A stretch of DNA of 64,000 nt from contig NZ_CP092427.2 of the NCBI RefSeq assembly GCF_022374875.2, positions 1,612,001 to 1,676,000 on the forward strand, in the 5' to 3' direction. This stretch comes from Mycolicibacterium rufum. Lineage in GTDB: Bacteria; Actinomycetota; Actinomycetes; Mycobacteriales; Mycobacteriaceae. Below, in pieces: positions 52,263 through 62,902 of the stretch. The position numbers and the translations under genes are program-made. The notes beneath the pieces were generated by a model that saw nothing but the letters and a program-made list of their open reading frames with translations, had not been told where the DNA came from and did no database searches. Position 1 is the stretch's first letter; every line of letters starts with the position of its first letter.

Positions 52263-52565
52263 ATGAAGACCTTCACGATCACCACCGCCGCCGCAGCCGC
52301 CCTCACCGCGGGCGTCCTCGGACTGGCCGCCCCCGCGCTGGCCGCCCCCTCGGGTGCCGGCAGCGCCGCCGACACCATCAGCGCGCTGGAGGCGCAGGGC
52401 AACCGCGTCGTCGTCAACCGGCAGAGCAGCACACCGCTCGAGGAGGCCTCGGTCGTCTCCGTCACCCGGGGTCCCGACGTCCGCCAGTCGATTCCGAACG
52501 CCACCTCCAACGGTGACAACAACCGCTCGGTGAGCAACCAGACCGTCTACGTCAACGTGCGCTGA
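52263..52565 (+). CDS. Small secreted protein, paralogue 2
   Basis: A 100-residue exported protein. The signal peptide is almost the same as in paralogue 1 (TITTAAAAALTAGVLGLAAP), and the mature part shares ADTISALEAQGNRV, RQSSTPLE, ASVVS and RQSIP. Differences cluster in the C-terminal loop (NATSNGDNNRSVSN). It has its own 143-base upstream region and a strong terminator behind it, so it is probably a separate unit. Function unknown. Confidence 0.85.
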   Translation: MKTFTITTAAAAALTAGVLGLAAPALAAPSGAGSAADTISALEAQGNRVVVNRQSSTPLEEASVVSVTRGPDVRQSIPNATSNGDNNRSVSNQTVYVNVR

Positions 52566-52579
52566 GCACGGCAGACAGC

Positions 52580-52615
52580 ACAAAGGGGCACCTCCGCACG
52601 GAGGTGCCCCTTTGT
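52580..52615. terminator. Strong bidirectional terminator hairpin
   Basis: A perfect 16-bp stem (52580-52595 / 52600-52615) with a GCAC loop: ACAAAGGGGCACCTCC pairs with GGAGGTGCCCCTTTGT. It lies between the convergent small secreted protein gene and a 46-residue minus-strand ORF, and would stop transcription from both sides. Confidence 0.85.
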
Positions 52616-52623
52616 CGTGTGTC

Positions 52624-52764
52624 TCAGACCGCGCGCAGCGGCGGCGGGGGGACGGCGCTGCGTGACTGGTAGGACGGATGCCTGCGCATGGCTTCTTCGA
52701 GTGCGCGGGCTCGCCGCTCGGACTGCAGATCGATCACCGTGGCGGTCGTCTTCGAGGTCATCAT
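52624..52764 (-). CDS. Hypothetical small protein, 46 residues
   Basis: A short ORF too small for routine gene calling. It begins MMTSKTTATVIDLQSERRAR and ends SRSAVPPPPLRAV. A GGAAGGG ribosome site lies about six bases before the ATG-ATG start (52764/52761). Its stop lies 9 bases from the strong shared terminator. The sequence is basic and probably helical (LQSERRARALEEAMRRH) with a proline-rich end and no membrane segment. A real translated gene is supported by the ribosome site and terminator. Function unknown. Confidence 0.6.
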   Translation of the reverse strand: MMTSKTTATVIDLQSERRARALEEAMRRHPSYQSRSAVPPPPLRAV

Positions 52765-52883
52765 CAACGCCCTTCCGCTGAATAGCTTCGATGTCTTCAG
52801 CGTGCCCGGCCCACCTGAGTATTCCCGCCAGTGTTGGCCGTGAACTGCCTAAGAGATAGCCCGACGGACCGGGCGTTAAACAC

Positions 52884-54032
52884 TCAGGCGCGCAGCGTCA
52901 GCACGCTGATGTCGGGGCGCGCTCCCACCCGGAGCGGCGGACCCCAGAAGCCCGCCCCCCGGGTGACGTAGAGCTGGGTGTCGCGCACCGTCGACAGCCC
53001 GGCCAGGGCGGGCTGAGCCAGCTCGACGACGTGGTGGAACGGCCACATCTGGCCGCCGTGCGTGTGCCCCGACAGCTGCAGGTCCACCTGCCGCTGCGCC
53101 GCCTCGGCGATCTGCACCGGTTGATGGGCCAGCAGAACGGTGGCCGTCGCCGGATCGACGCCCCGCAGCGCGCGATCGAAGTCCGGCGGATCCGACCGCG
53201 ATTCCCCGGCGAGGTCGTTGACCCCGGCCAGGTCGAAGGCGGCTGCCCCGCGCCGGATCCGGGTGTTCTCGTTGCGCAGCACGTGCAGGCCCAGCCGCTC
53301 CAGTTCCCGCAGCCACGCCACGGTGCCGTCGACGAAGTACTCGTGGTTGCCGGTGACGAAGAAGGTGCCCTCCCGGGAGACGAGATCGGCCAGCGGCGCC
53401 GCGGCCGACCCCAGCTGTTCGACGGTGCCGTCGACGAGGTCGCCCACCACCGCGACCAGGTCGGGTTCGGTCTCGTTGATCATCCGCACGATCCGTTCGG
53501 TGTGCGCGCGGCCCAGCAGCGGCCCGAGGTGGATGTCGGAGACCACGGCGACGCGGAACCCGTCGAAGGCCCGATCGAGCCGCGGCAGCCGCACCGGCAC
53601 CCGCAGCACGTCGGGCGGCCCGACCGCGGTCGCGACGCCGACGCCAGTGACGCCGGCCGCGGCGGCACCCGCGGCCACCGCCCCGGCGCGGGCCAGAAAC
53701 TGTCTGCGGTCCAGCCCGGCCTCCGGTGCGGCCGGGGACCGGCGCCGCCGCAGCCAGCCGACCAGCCGCAAGGGCTCGAGCACCAGCAGCGCGAGGAACA
53801 GGTAGACCATCAGGCCGAACCACAGATAGCCGGGCCAGGCGAACCAGCCCGCCTCCTCGATGCCGACGACCCGCGGCAGCACCAGCGTGACCACGAGCAG
53901 CGCGGTCAGGCTCAGCAGCGCAAGGGTGAGGAGACGACGCCAGCGGCCTGGTGCGGTGGTGTCCCTGATGGTCCGTAGCCAGATGAAGAACGTCATCAGC
54001 CCGAGGACCGAGCCGAGAACGAGGAGGAACAT
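52884..54032 (-). CDS. Membrane-anchored metallophosphoesterase
   Basis: A 382-residue protein. Three or so N-terminal transmembrane helices (1-90) are followed by a Tat-like segment DRRQFLARAGAVAAGAAAAG (109-128) and a calcineurin-like phosphoesterase domain. Metal-binding motifs are SDIHLGP (Asp166, His168), GDLVDG (Asp198), GNHEYF (Asn229, His230) and a C-terminal SGHTHGGQMWP. It resembles YkuE/YaeI-type enzymes acting on phospholipid-linked or envelope phosphoesters outside the membrane. It is divergent from dacB1 at 162 bases. Confidence 0.9.
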   Translation of the reverse strand: MFLLVLGSVLGLMTFFIWLRTIRDTTAPGRWRRLLTLALLSLTALLVVTLVLPRVVGIEEAGWFAWPGYLWFGLMVYLFLALLVLEPLRLVGWLRRRRSPAAPEAGLDRRQFLARAGAVAAGAAAAGVTGVGVATAVGPPDVLRVPVRLPRLDRAFDGFRVAVVSDIHLGPLLGRAHTERIVRMINETEPDLVAVVGDLVDGTVEQLGSAAAPLADLVSREGTFFVTGNHEYFVDGTVAWLRELERLGLHVLRNENTRIRRGAAAFDLAGVNDLAGESRSDPPDFDRALRGVDPATATVLLAHQPVQIAEAAQRQVDLQLSGHTHGGQMWPFHHVVELAQPALAGLSTVRDTQLYVTRGAGFWGPPLRVGARPDISVLTLRA

Positions 54033-54194
54033 GGGCGTCCTTTTCGGGCGTCGCGGGCGGCTCGGGGCGGTCTCACCAGCGTAGTGATGGCGGGTCGGCC
54101 GCTACCCGGCGTTGCCACTTTCGAAACACTGGTCACACCCGTCACCGCGTGGCTCCCGGGTCGAGCCCGCTCGATCGCCTAATCTCCAACATCG

Positions 54195-55412
54195 ATGGCG
54201 ACCTTGACGAAGATCTCGACGCGCGCTTCTGCGCTGGTCACGGCCATGATGCTGGCGCTGGCCCCGGTCGCCGCCGCCCAGCCCGCGCCGGCCCCGGAGG
54301 CCAACACCTGCCCCTACCGGGAGTCGACGCCCCCGGCGGTCGACGCCTCCGAGGTCCCCGAGTCGGGCGACCCGCCGGCACCGCTGCCGGTCCCGGCGAA
54401 GCCGATGGGCGGCGACGCGCTGTCGGGCTGCGGCGTCATCACCGCACCGGGCACCCCGCCGCTGCCGACCGACGTGTCCGCCGAAGCGTGGCTGGTGGCC
54501 GACCTTGACAGCGGCGACGTCATCGCCGCACGCGACCCGCACGGCCGGCACCGCCCCGCGAGCATCATCAAGGTGCTCGTCGCGATGCAGGCCGTCCGCG
54601 ACCTGCCGCTGCACAAGGTCGTGGCGGGCACGCAGGAGGACGCCAACGCCGAGGGCACCAAAGTCGGTGTCGGCGAGGGCGGCTTCTACTCGATCAACGA
54701 CCTGCTGCACGGGCTGCTGATGCATTCCGGCAACGACACCGCGCACGCGCTGGCGATGCAGCTCGGCGGCATGGACGCCACGCTGACCAAGCTCAACACA
54801 CTGGCGAGCAAGCTCGGCGCCCGTGACACCCGGGTCGCGACCCCGTCCGGTCTGGACGGGCCCGGCATGAGCACGTCGGCCTACGACATCGGGCTGTTCT
54901 ACCGGTATGCCTGGCAGAACCCGACGTTCGCGAATATCGTGGCGACCAGGGAGTTCCCGTTCCCGGGCCGGGGCGACGGCGGCTACCCCATCGAGAACGA
55001 CAACAAGCTGCTGGCCAACTACCCGGGGGCGCTGGGCGGCAAGACCGGCTACACCGACGACGCCGGACAGACGTTCGTCGGCGCCGCCGACCACGACGGG
55101 CGGCGCCTGATCGCGGTCCTGATGCGCGGCACCCGCCAACCGATCGCCCCGTGGGAACAGGCCGCGCACCTGCTCGACTACGGGTTTGCGACCGCGCCGG
55201 ACACCAAGGTCGGCACGCTGATCGAGCCCGACCCGTCACTCGCCGCGCCGAAGGCCGATCCCGCCGCCGCCGCGACGACGAACAAGGCCAGTGCCACGCT
55301 GCCCGACGTCGACGCGATGCCGGTCCGGGTCGGCGTGGGCGTGGTCGGTTCCGTCATCGTGTTCAGCCTCATCATGGGCGCGCGGGCGCTCAACCGCAGA
55401 CCGCAGCACTAA
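54195..55412 (+). CDS. dacB1: D-alanyl-D-alanine carboxypeptidase
   Basis: A 405-residue penicillin-binding peptidase that trims the terminal D-Ala of peptidoglycan pentapeptides. It has a signal peptide (about 1-28), a Pro-rich linker, the catalytic Ser123-Ile-Ile-Lys126, Ser178-Gly-Asn180 and Lys283-Thr-Gly285. The C-terminal hydrophobic helix [21 protein letters not shown] anchors it to the membrane. Length equals that of M. tuberculosis DacB1 (Rv3330) as I recall it. Its stop overlaps the convergent brkB stop by four bases. Confidence 0.93.
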   Translation: MATLTKISTRASALVTAMMLALAPVAAAQPAPAPEANTCPYRESTPPAVDASEVPESGDPPAPLPVPAKPMGGDALSGCGVITAPGTPPLPTDVSAEAWLVADLDSGDVIAARDPHGRHRPASIIKVLVAMQAVRDLPLHKVVAGTQEDANAEGTKVGVGEGGFYSINDLLHGLLMHSGNDTAHALAMQLGGMDATLTKLNTLASKLGARDTRVATPSGLDGPGMSTSAYDIGLFYRYAWQNPTFANIVATREFPFPGRGDGGYPIENDNKLLANYPGALGGKTGYTDDAGQTFVGAADHDGRRLIAVLMRGTRQPIAPWEQAAHLLDYGFATAPDTKVGTLIEPDPSLAAPKADPAAAATTNKASATLPDVDAMPVRVGVGVVGSVIVFSLIMGARALNRRPQH

Positions 55413-56449
55413 CGCTTACGCCGGCGCGACAGGCTCAATGCGCCCAGAGCGCCCGCCGCCGCGGCGACACCCGCCTGCCACGGAGCCAGACCGGGCCGGG
55501 TGATGATGCGGTTCCGGATGACGGCCGGGCCGGGTGCCGGGATCGGCGCCTCGGCCATGTTCTCCGCGGTGGTGGCCGCCCACGCGGTGGAGAACAGGAT
55601 CAGCCGCGCGGTGATGTAGGCGAACACCATCAGGCCGAGCACCGGCCCGAACGTCGCACCCGCCGGCCCGGTCAGCACCGACTTCAGATAGATCGAGGCC
55701 ACCAGCTTGAAGATCTCGAAGGCCACCGCGGCGATCAGTCCGGCGCGCACGCTGCTGCGGAAGCTGGCCGATTCGCGCGGCAGCCGGGAGATCATCCAGG
55801 TGAACAGCAGCCACGACACCAGGATCGACACCGCGATCGACGCCATCCGCAGCAGCACGCTCAGCACCGTGGAGTCCGGGAAACCCAGCCAGTTCAGGAC
55901 GTTCTCCATGATCGACGAGTTACCCAGCGCCGACAGCGCGACGGTGACGATGATCGCCGCGAACGTGGACAGCAGCGCCAACAGGTCCGACAGCTTGGTC
56001 TTGAGGAACCCGGGCGGCTCGTCGCGGTAGAGGCCCCACATCTGGCTGAGCGCCTCACGCAGATTCGCCATCCAGCCGAGGCCGGCCCACGCCGCGGTGG
56101 CCAGACCGATGACGCCGACCGTGCCGCGGGACTCGATCGCCGAGTCCATCAGCGTCACCACCTGCTGGCCGAGGTCGCCGCTCAGCGACGAGCGGATCTT
56201 GCCCTCGAACTGGTCGAGCAGTTGCGGTTCGCTGGCCAGGACGAAACCACCGATCGAGAAACCGACCATGAGCAGTGGAAACAGCGCGAAGATCGTGAAG
56301 TAGGTGATGCCCGCGGCGTAGAAGTCGCCCTTGCTGTCGTTGTAGCGCTGCTGGGCGCGCATCACGTGGTCGAACCACGGCATCCGGGCCCGCAGCCGGT
56401 CGAGGACACCGGGCTTCTGCTCGGGCGGTGAGCCTTCCGGCGCGGTCAT
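55409..56449 (-). CDS. YihY/BrkB family inner membrane protein
   Basis: A 346-residue membrane protein of the YihY/virulence factor BrkB family, with about six helices. Family features are [55 protein letters not shown] and [19 protein letters not shown], followed by a basic C-terminus. The ATG at 56449 is preceded by AGGAGG that overlaps the trpS stop, so the two form an operon (10-base gap). M. tuberculosis Rv3335c/Rv3336c have the same arrangement. Function unknown; some relatives are linked to serum resistance. Confidence 0.9.
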   Translation of the reverse strand: MTAPEGSPPEQKPGVLDRLRARMPWFDHVMRAQQRYNDSKGDFYAAGITYFTIFALFPLLMVGFSIGGFVLASEPQLLDQFEGKIRSSLSGDLGQQVVTLMDSAIESRGTVGVIGLATAAWAGLGWMANLREALSQMWGLYRDEPPGFLKTKLSDLLALLSTFAAIIVTVALSALGNSSIMENVLNWLGFPDSTVLSVLLRMASIAVSILVSWLLFTWMISRLPRESASFRSSVRAGLIAAVAFEIFKLVASIYLKSVLTGPAGATFGPVLGLMVFAYITARLILFSTAWAATTAENMAEAPIPAPGPAVIRNRIITRPGLAPWQAGVAAAAGALGALSLSRRRKR

Positions 56450-56459
56450 CGGGGCCTCC

Positions 56460-57936
<1,477 letters not shown>

Positions 57937-57952
57937 GGGAGAAGCGTAGGCG

Positions 57953-57981
57953 TTGCCCTATCGTACGCTTGCGCATATGAT
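57953..57981 (+). promoter_or_regulatory. Sigma-70-like promoter for a leaderless TIGR03086 gene
   Basis: TTGCCC (57953-57958), a 17-base spacer and TATGAT (57976-57981) form a good housekeeping promoter. The hexamer ends 6 bases before the ATG at 57988, predicting a leaderless mRNA. The -10 box lies wholly within the palindromic operator. Confidence 0.7.
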
Positions 57982-57987
57982 ATGCGC
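57971..57987. promoter_or_regulatory. MarR operator palindrome GCGCATAT-G-ATATGCGC
   Basis: A perfect 8+1+8 palindrome between divergent marR and the TIGR03086 gene, covering the -10 box and abutting the ATG at 57988. Binding of a MarR dimer here would block the promoter directly. The identity of the regulator is inferred from adjacency. Confidence 0.75.
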
Positions 57988-58599
57988 ATGCCTACTTTCA
58001 GCGCTCAGCACCGCACCGCCGTCCAGACCTCGATCGACGTCGTCAACGGCGTCCGCACCGCCGACCTCGGGCTGGCCACTCCCTGCGCCGGCTGGACGCT
58101 GGCCGATCTGCTCGCCCACATGACCGCACAGCACCGCGGATTCGCCGCGGCCGCCCGCGGTCACGGCGCCGAGCCCGACGTCTGGCGCACCGCGCCGCTG
58201 GTCGCCGCGATCGCCGCCGATCCGGTCGGCACCTACACTGCCGCGGCGCACGACGTCCTCGCGGCGTTCGCCGCGCCCGGCGTGGACCACGCGCTGTTCG
58301 CGCTGCCGGACTTCGGCCCCGACGTCACCGTCGCCGGCGAGACCGCGATGGGCTTCCACTTCGTCGATTACGTGGCGCACGGCTGGGACGTCGCCGCGAC
58401 GCTGGGTACACCGTTCGCCCTGCCCGCCGACGTCCTCGCCGCCGTCACGCCGCTGGTGATGGCCGTGCCCGACGGCGACTTCCGCGACGCCGACACCTCC
58501 CCCTTCGCCCGAGCGCTGCCCGCCACCGACGACGAGCCGCTGGCCCGGCTGCTGCGCCACCTCGGTCGTACCCCGGACTGGGCGCCCGTCCCCCGGTAG
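57988..58599 (+). CDS. TIGR03086-family (mycothiol-dependent maleylpyruvate isomerase-like) protein
   Basis: A 203-residue DinB/MDMPI-fold protein. The N-terminal helix bundle shows ATPCAGWTLADLLAHMTAQHRGFAAAARG, where the His of LLAHM is a metal ligand in the fold. The second part contains FHFVDYVAHGWDVAATLG, with further histidines typical of the family. It probably binds a divalent metal and may use mycothiol for detoxification. The substrate is unknown. The ATG at 57988 follows the operator directly. An in-frame ATG two codons earlier lies inside the palindrome. Confidence 0.87.
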   Translation: MPTFSAQHRTAVQTSIDVVNGVRTADLGLATPCAGWTLADLLAHMTAQHRGFAAAARGHGAEPDVWRTAPLVAAIAADPVGTYTAAAHDVLAAFAAPGVDHALFALPDFGPDVTVAGETAMGFHFVDYVAHGWDVAATLGTPFALPADVLAAVTPLVMAVPDGDFRDADTSPFARALPATDDEPLARLLRHLGRTPDWAPVPR

Positions 58600-58610
58600 T
58601 CTTCGCGCGC

Positions 58611-59630
58611 ATGCGGGGGTCGATCGTCGTGCTGGTGACGCTGGTGGTCGCGGCGATCCTCGTGGCCGGGCCTGCGCACAGCGCGCCGGGGCGCGCGGTC
58701 GTCATCGTCTCCGGCGGCGACGCGGTCAGCCCGTTCACCACTCCCGGCGAGGCGTGCCGATCCGGCCTGGCGGCCGGCAACACCGACACCGCGCTGCGGG
58801 AGAACCTGCTCGCCGCGGGCCACACCGTCTACACCTCCCCCGCGATGGCGGGCCGCGGCCCCGTCACCGACCAGACCGGGTTCGGCGCGTTCGGCGACTG
58901 CCCGATCACGCTGCCCGAGATCATGACCGTCGACTCCACGGCGTCGATCGACCTGGCCGGCGAACATCTGGCCCGGTTCCTCAGCTACCTGCACGACACC
59001 CGCGGCGTCGACGTCGTCGATGTGGTCGGCCACTCGATGGGCGGGCTGTACTCCCGCGCGGCGTTCCGGGTGCTGCAGAGCCTCGGCTCGCCGATCCGGA
59101 TCCGCTCGCTGACCACGCTGGGCACACCGTGGCAGGGATCGTTCCTGTCCGACTACGCCAACGGCCTCACGACTCTGGCCGACTGCGCAGGCGACACCTT
59201 CTGCGAGAAGGCGTCCCAGGCGATGGCCGACGAGGTGACGCGACTGCAGACCGGATCGGGACGCGAGGTCAACCAGGGCTACCTGATGGGTCCGCAGGGG
59301 TGGAACGAGTACCAGGCCGGGGTGCTGGACCGGATCCCCGTCGTCCTCGTCGGCGGCGCCCGATTCACCCATCCCGGCCCTGTCACGGTCTGGCCCAACG
59401 ACGGCATCGTGTCGAACCGCAGCGCGCTCGCGACCGACATCAGCGACCGCGTGCTCCCCCACCGACGGTGCGCGTCGTTCGACGACACGCACAGCATCTA
59501 CGTCTCCGACGCGGTGGGTCTGCCGTGGGCGACGGGGCTGACGTCGGAGTCGCGGGTGTTCGAGGTGGTGCGCGGCGCGATCGACGGCGCTGACGGCGCG
59601 CTGCAGACGCCCACCCGACAGGGATGCTGA
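58611..59630 (+). CDS. Secreted lipase/esterase, alpha/beta hydrolase fold
   Basis: A 339-residue exported hydrolase. The signal peptide is IVVLVTLVVAAILVAGPAHS (about 1-24). The nucleophile elbow GHSMGG lies in VDVVDVVGHSMGGLYSRAAF. LTTLGTPWQGS and the late Asp/His (WPNDGIVS, DDTHSIYVSD) complete a lipase-like triad. Several cysteines in the mature part probably form disulfides. It resembles actinobacterial triacylglycerol lipases/esterases of the PGAP1-like type. It starts 11 bases after the TIGR03086 gene and may be co-transcribed. Confidence 0.85.
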   Translation: MRGSIVVLVTLVVAAILVAGPAHSAPGRAVVIVSGGDAVSPFTTPGEACRSGLAAGNTDTALRENLLAAGHTVYTSPAMAGRGPVTDQTGFGAFGDCPITLPEIMTVDSTASIDLAGEHLARFLSYLHDTRGVDVVDVVGHSMGGLYSRAAFRVLQSLGSPIRIRSLTTLGTPWQGSFLSDYANGLTTLADCAGDTFCEKASQAMADEVTRLQTGSGREVNQGYLMGPQGWNEYQAGVLDRIPVVLVGGARFTHPGPVTVWPNDGIVSNRSALATDISDRVLPHRRCASFDDTHSIYVSDAVGLPWATGLTSESRVFEVVRGAIDGADGALQTPTRQGC

Positions 59631-59633
59631 GGA

Positions 59634-60446
59634 TCAGCCGTAGGTGACCGTCACCGGGCAGTGATCCGACCAGCGCAGCGCGTACGCCGCGGGGCGTTCG
59701 GTGTGCACCGCGGCCACCCGTGCGGCCAGCCCCGGCGTGGCGAGCTGATAGTCGATGCGCCATCCGGCGTCGTTGTCGAACGCCTTGCCGCGCCACGACC
59801 ACCACGCGTAGGGCCCCGGCACGCCGGGGTGCGCGGCCCGCACGACGTCGACCCAGCCGGTGCCCAGCAGCTCGGACAGCCACCGGCGTTCCTCGGGCAG
59901 GAAGCCGGCCTTCTTGACGTTGCCCTTCCAGTTCTTGATGTCGTTCTCGGTGTGGGCGATGTTCCAGTCGCCGCCGAGCACCGCGTCGCGACCCGCGGCC
60001 AGCAGCACGGCCATCCGGTCGGCCACCGCGGCCATGAACCGCTCCTTCTCGCGCTGGCGCTCGGTGTCGGCCTCCCCGGTCGGGAAGTACACGCTGGCCA
60101 CGGTCATCCCGGCGGTGTCCACTTCGACATAGCGCCCATGTGTCGCGAATTCGTCCGCGCCGCAACCGATCCGCACCTCGTCATGCGGGGCGCGGGACAG
60201 CACCGCGACGCCGTTACGGCCCTTGACGTGCGGTGCGGCAGACGCGAGATGCCATCCGTCGGCGAGCACGGGCGCCAGCGCGTCGGCCAACTGCTCGTCG
60301 TCGGCGCGGGTCTCCTGCAGGCACACCACATCCGCGGCGGTCTGCTGCAACCACGGCAGCAGGCCGCGGTTGTCCTCGGAGCGCTGCTTGACCGCCGCGC
60401 GGATGCCGTTGACGTTGACGGTGCTGACGGTGAGGGGACGTGTCAC
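59634..60446 (-). CDS. xthA: Exodeoxyribonuclease III
   Basis: A 270-residue Mg-dependent exonuclease/AP endonuclease for base excision repair. Conserved elements are TVNVNGIRAA, the metal-binding Glu in VVCLQETRADD, GGDWNIAHTENDI (Asp/Asn), the WRIDYQLAT segment and the catalytic SDHCPVTVTYG at the C-terminus. The GTG at 60446 starts the family N-terminus (TRPLTVSTVNVNGI). The longer frame into the divergent gene is rejected. It converges on the lipase gene with a 3-base gap. Confidence 0.92.
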   Translation of the reverse strand: MTRPLTVSTVNVNGIRAAVKQRSEDNRGLLPWLQQTAADVVCLQETRADDEQLADALAPVLADGWHLASAAPHVKGRNGVAVLSRAPHDEVRIGCGADEFATHGRYVEVDTAGMTVASVYFPTGEADTERQREKERFMAAVADRMAVLLAAGRDAVLGGDWNIAHTENDIKNWKGNVKKAGFLPEERRWLSELLGTGWVDVVRAAHPGVPGPYAWWSWRGKAFDNDAGWRIDYQLATPGLAARVAAVHTERPAAYALRWSDHCPVTVTYG

Positions 60447-60507
60447 GGCCGTCGACCCTAGCGGCCGTTCTTGCGGTACCGCCGGTATCACCTTAATGTC
60501 GGGCGCT

Positions 60508-61338
60508 ATGGGGCAACGCGATCCGATCCACCTCGGCTCCGGAGAGCCGGTGCTGCTGCTGCACCCGTTCATGATGTCGCAGAACGTCTGGAAGAACGTC
60601 GCGCCGGCACTGGCCGAGACCGGCCGCTACGAGGTGTTCGCTCCCACCATGGCGGGCCACAACGGCGGCCGGAAGAACCGGTCGTGGCTGCTGGACAGTG
60701 CCACGCTCGCCGACGACGTCGAACGCTGGCTCGACGAGATCGGCTGGGACACCGCGCACATCGTCGGCAATTCGCTGGGCGGCTGGGTGGCCTTCGAACT
60801 CGAGCGCCGCAACCGGGCCCGCTCCCTGATGGGCATCGCGCCTGCCGGCGGCTGGCACCGCTGGACGCCCGCCAAATACGAGATCGTGTTCAAGTTCGTG
60901 ATGGGCTTCCCGGTGTGGCTGACGGCCAAGGCCCTCGGCCCGCGCGCGGCGCGGCTGCCGGGCGCTCGGGCGGCGGCGAGCGTGCCGTGCAGCGCGACCC
61001 GCGACGGCATCAGCGACGCCGACATGCTCGACATCATCGACGACGTCACCCACTGCCCGGCCTACTACCAACTGCTCGTCAAGGCGCTGCTGATGCCGGG
61101 CCTGATGGAGCTCGCCGACACCGGGATCCCGACCTCGCTGGTGGTCTGCGAGAAGGACCGGGTGCTCCAGCATCCGCGCTTCACCAACCACTTCCGCAAG
61201 CATCTGCCGCACGACGTCGCCTTCACCGAACTCGACGGCGTCGGGCACATCCCGATGTTCGAGTCGCCGGTGCGGATCGCCGAGTTGATCCGCGACTTCC
61301 TCGACGAGCAGACCGGCCCGCAGCGCGCGATCGGCTGA
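60508..61338 (+). CDS. Alpha/beta hydrolase
   Basis: A 276-residue hydrolase with an oxyanion segment LLLHPFMMSQNVWKNVAPAL, the serine nucleophile in AHIVGNSLGGWVAFELERR, VVCEKDRVLQHPRF near the acid, and the catalytic His in LDGVGHIPMFESP. There is no signal peptide. The substrate is unknown. The ATG at 60508 is favoured, with an in-frame ATG at 60496 as alternative. It lies upstream of the SAM-IV riboswitch but is a separate unit. M. tuberculosis has a hydrolase-like gene near the same place. Confidence 0.83.
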   Translation: MGQRDPIHLGSGEPVLLLHPFMMSQNVWKNVAPALAETGRYEVFAPTMAGHNGGRKNRSWLLDSATLADDVERWLDEIGWDTAHIVGNSLGGWVAFELERRNRARSLMGIAPAGGWHRWTPAKYEIVFKFVMGFPVWLTAKALGPRAARLPGARAAASVPCSATRDGISDADMLDIIDDVTHCPAYYQLLVKALLMPGLMELADTGIPTSLVVCEKDRVLQHPRFTNHFRKHLPHDVAFTELDGVGHIPMFESPVRIAELIRDFLDEQTGPQRAIG

Positions 61339-61383
61339 ACCCGCTGGCACCCGATCGCCCGGGTGCGTTATTCTTCGAAACGG

Positions 61384-61502
61384 TTCTGAGTGCCAGCGCA
61401 CAGCCCCGGCTTGCTGGCCGGCAACCCTCCAACCGCGGTGGGGTGCCCCGGGTGACGACCAGGTTGAGTAGCCGAATACGGCTATAAGGCAAGCGCGGGT
61501 CC
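61384..61502 (+). ncRNA. SAM-IV riboswitch upstream of metC
   Basis: The stretch from GAGTGCCAGCGCACAGCCCC through GGCTTGCTGGCCGGCAACC, the GGGTGCCCCGGGTGACGACC region and GGCAAGCGCGGGT at the end matches the SAM-IV class known from Actinobacteria. This class senses S-adenosylmethionine and lowers expression of methionine genes. It sits 38 bases before the metC start. A small hairpin (AACGGG-CCC-CCCGTT, about 61510-61524) follows and may be part of the expression platform, close to the GGAGGAG ribosome site. Confidence 0.9.
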
Positions 61503-61540
61503 GCCGTGAAACGGGCCCCCCGTTCATGGAGGAGACATCG

Positions 61541-62902
61541 ATGAGCGCCGATGACGGCATCAACAACGCAGACGACCCCACGAGTCGCTGGGCGTTCGAG
61601 ACCAAGCAGGTCCACGTGGGCCAGGCCCCCGACGCCGCGACCGGCGCACGGGCCCTGCCGATCTACCAGACCACCAGCTACGCGTTCCGGGACACCGACC
61701 ACGCCGCCGCACTGTTCGGCCTGGCCGAGCCCGGCAACATCTACACCCGGATCATGAACCCGACGCAGGACGTCGTCGAGCAGCGCATCGCCGCGCTCGA
61801 GGGCGGCGTCGCGGCGCTGCTGCTGGCCTCCGGCCAGGCCGCCGAGACGTTCGCGATCCTCAACCTCGCCAACAGCGGGGATCACATCGTGTCCAGCCCG
61901 CGGCTCTACGGCGGCACCTACAACCTGTTCCACTACTCGCTGCCCAAGCTGGGCATCGAGGTGAGCTTCGTCGAGAACCCCGACGACCCGGAGTCGTGGC
62001 GGGCGGCGGTGCGGCCCAACACCAAGGCGTTCTTCGCCGAGACGATCTCCAACCCCCAGATCGACGTGCTCGACATCCCGTCGGTGTCGGCGGTGGCCCA
62101 CGACAGCGGCGTTCCGCTGATCGTCGACAACACGATCGCGACGCCGTACCTGATCCAGCCGATCGCGCACGGCGCCGACATCGTCGTGCACTCGGCCACC
62201 AAGTACCTCGGCGGGCACGGCACCACGATCGCCGGCGTCCTCGTCGACAGTGGCCGGTTCGACTGGACCAACGGCCGCTTCCCCGGCTTCACCGAGCCGG
62301 ATCCCAGCTACCACGGCGTGGTGTTCGCCGAACTCGGCCCGCCCGCCTACGCGCTCAAGGCACGGGTGCAGCTGCTGCGTGACCTCGGGTCCGCGGCGTC
62401 CCCGTTCAACGCGTTCCTCATCGCCCAGGGCCTGGAAACGCTGAGCCTGCGCGTCGAGCGGCACGTGGCCAACGCGCAGCGGGTGGCCGAATATCTCGCC
62501 GGCCACGAGGACGTCGTCTCGGTGAACTATGCGGGCCTGCCCACCTCACCGTGGTATGAGCTGGGAAAGAAGTTGGCGCCCAAGGGAACCGGAGCGGTGC
62601 TGGCGTTCGAACTGGCCGGTGGCATCGCCGCCGGCAAGGCGTTCGTCGACGCACTGACCCTGCACAGCCACGTCGCGAACATCGGTGACGTGCGCTCGCT
62701 GGTGATCCACCCGGCGTCCACCACCCATCAGCAGCTGTCGCCCGAGGAGCAACTCGCCACCGGTGTCACGCCCGGCCTGGTGCGGCTGGCCGTCGGCATC
62801 GAGGGAATCGACGACATCCTCGCCGATCTCGAGCAGGGCTTCGCGGCCGCCAAGCGCGTCGCCGCCACCGCCGATCCGCAGGTCCTCGAGGTCCAGACGT
62901 GA
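61541..62902 (+). CDS. metC: O-acetylhomoserine sulfhydrylase (aminocarboxypropyltransferase)
   Basis: A 453-residue PLP enzyme of the Cys/Met metabolism family, making homocysteine from O-acetylhomoserine and sulfide. Features include [22 protein letters not shown], the PLP lysine in [31 protein letters not shown] and [14 protein letters not shown]. The gene is called metC in M. tuberculosis (Rv3340) but is metY/met17-like in chemistry. The ATG follows GGAGGAG by six bases and lies behind the SAM-IV riboswitch. Its stop overlaps the metX GTG. Confidence 0.94.
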   Translation: MSADDGINNADDPTSRWAFETKQVHVGQAPDAATGARALPIYQTTSYAFRDTDHAAALFGLAEPGNIYTRIMNPTQDVVEQRIAALEGGVAALLLASGQAAETFAILNLANSGDHIVSSPRLYGGTYNLFHYSLPKLGIEVSFVENPDDPESWRAAVRPNTKAFFAETISNPQIDVLDIPSVSAVAHDSGVPLIVDNTIATPYLIQPIAHGADIVVHSATKYLGGHGTTIAGVLVDSGRFDWTNGRFPGFTEPDPSYHGVVFAELGPPAYALKARVQLLRDLGSAASPFNAFLIAQGLETLSLRVERHVANAQRVAEYLAGHEDVVSVNYAGLPTSPWYELGKKLAPKGTGAVLAFELAGGIAAGKAFVDALTLHSHVANIGDVRSLVIHPASTTHQQLSPEEQLATGVTPGLVRLAVGIEGIDDILADLEQGFAAAKRVAATADPQVLEVQT

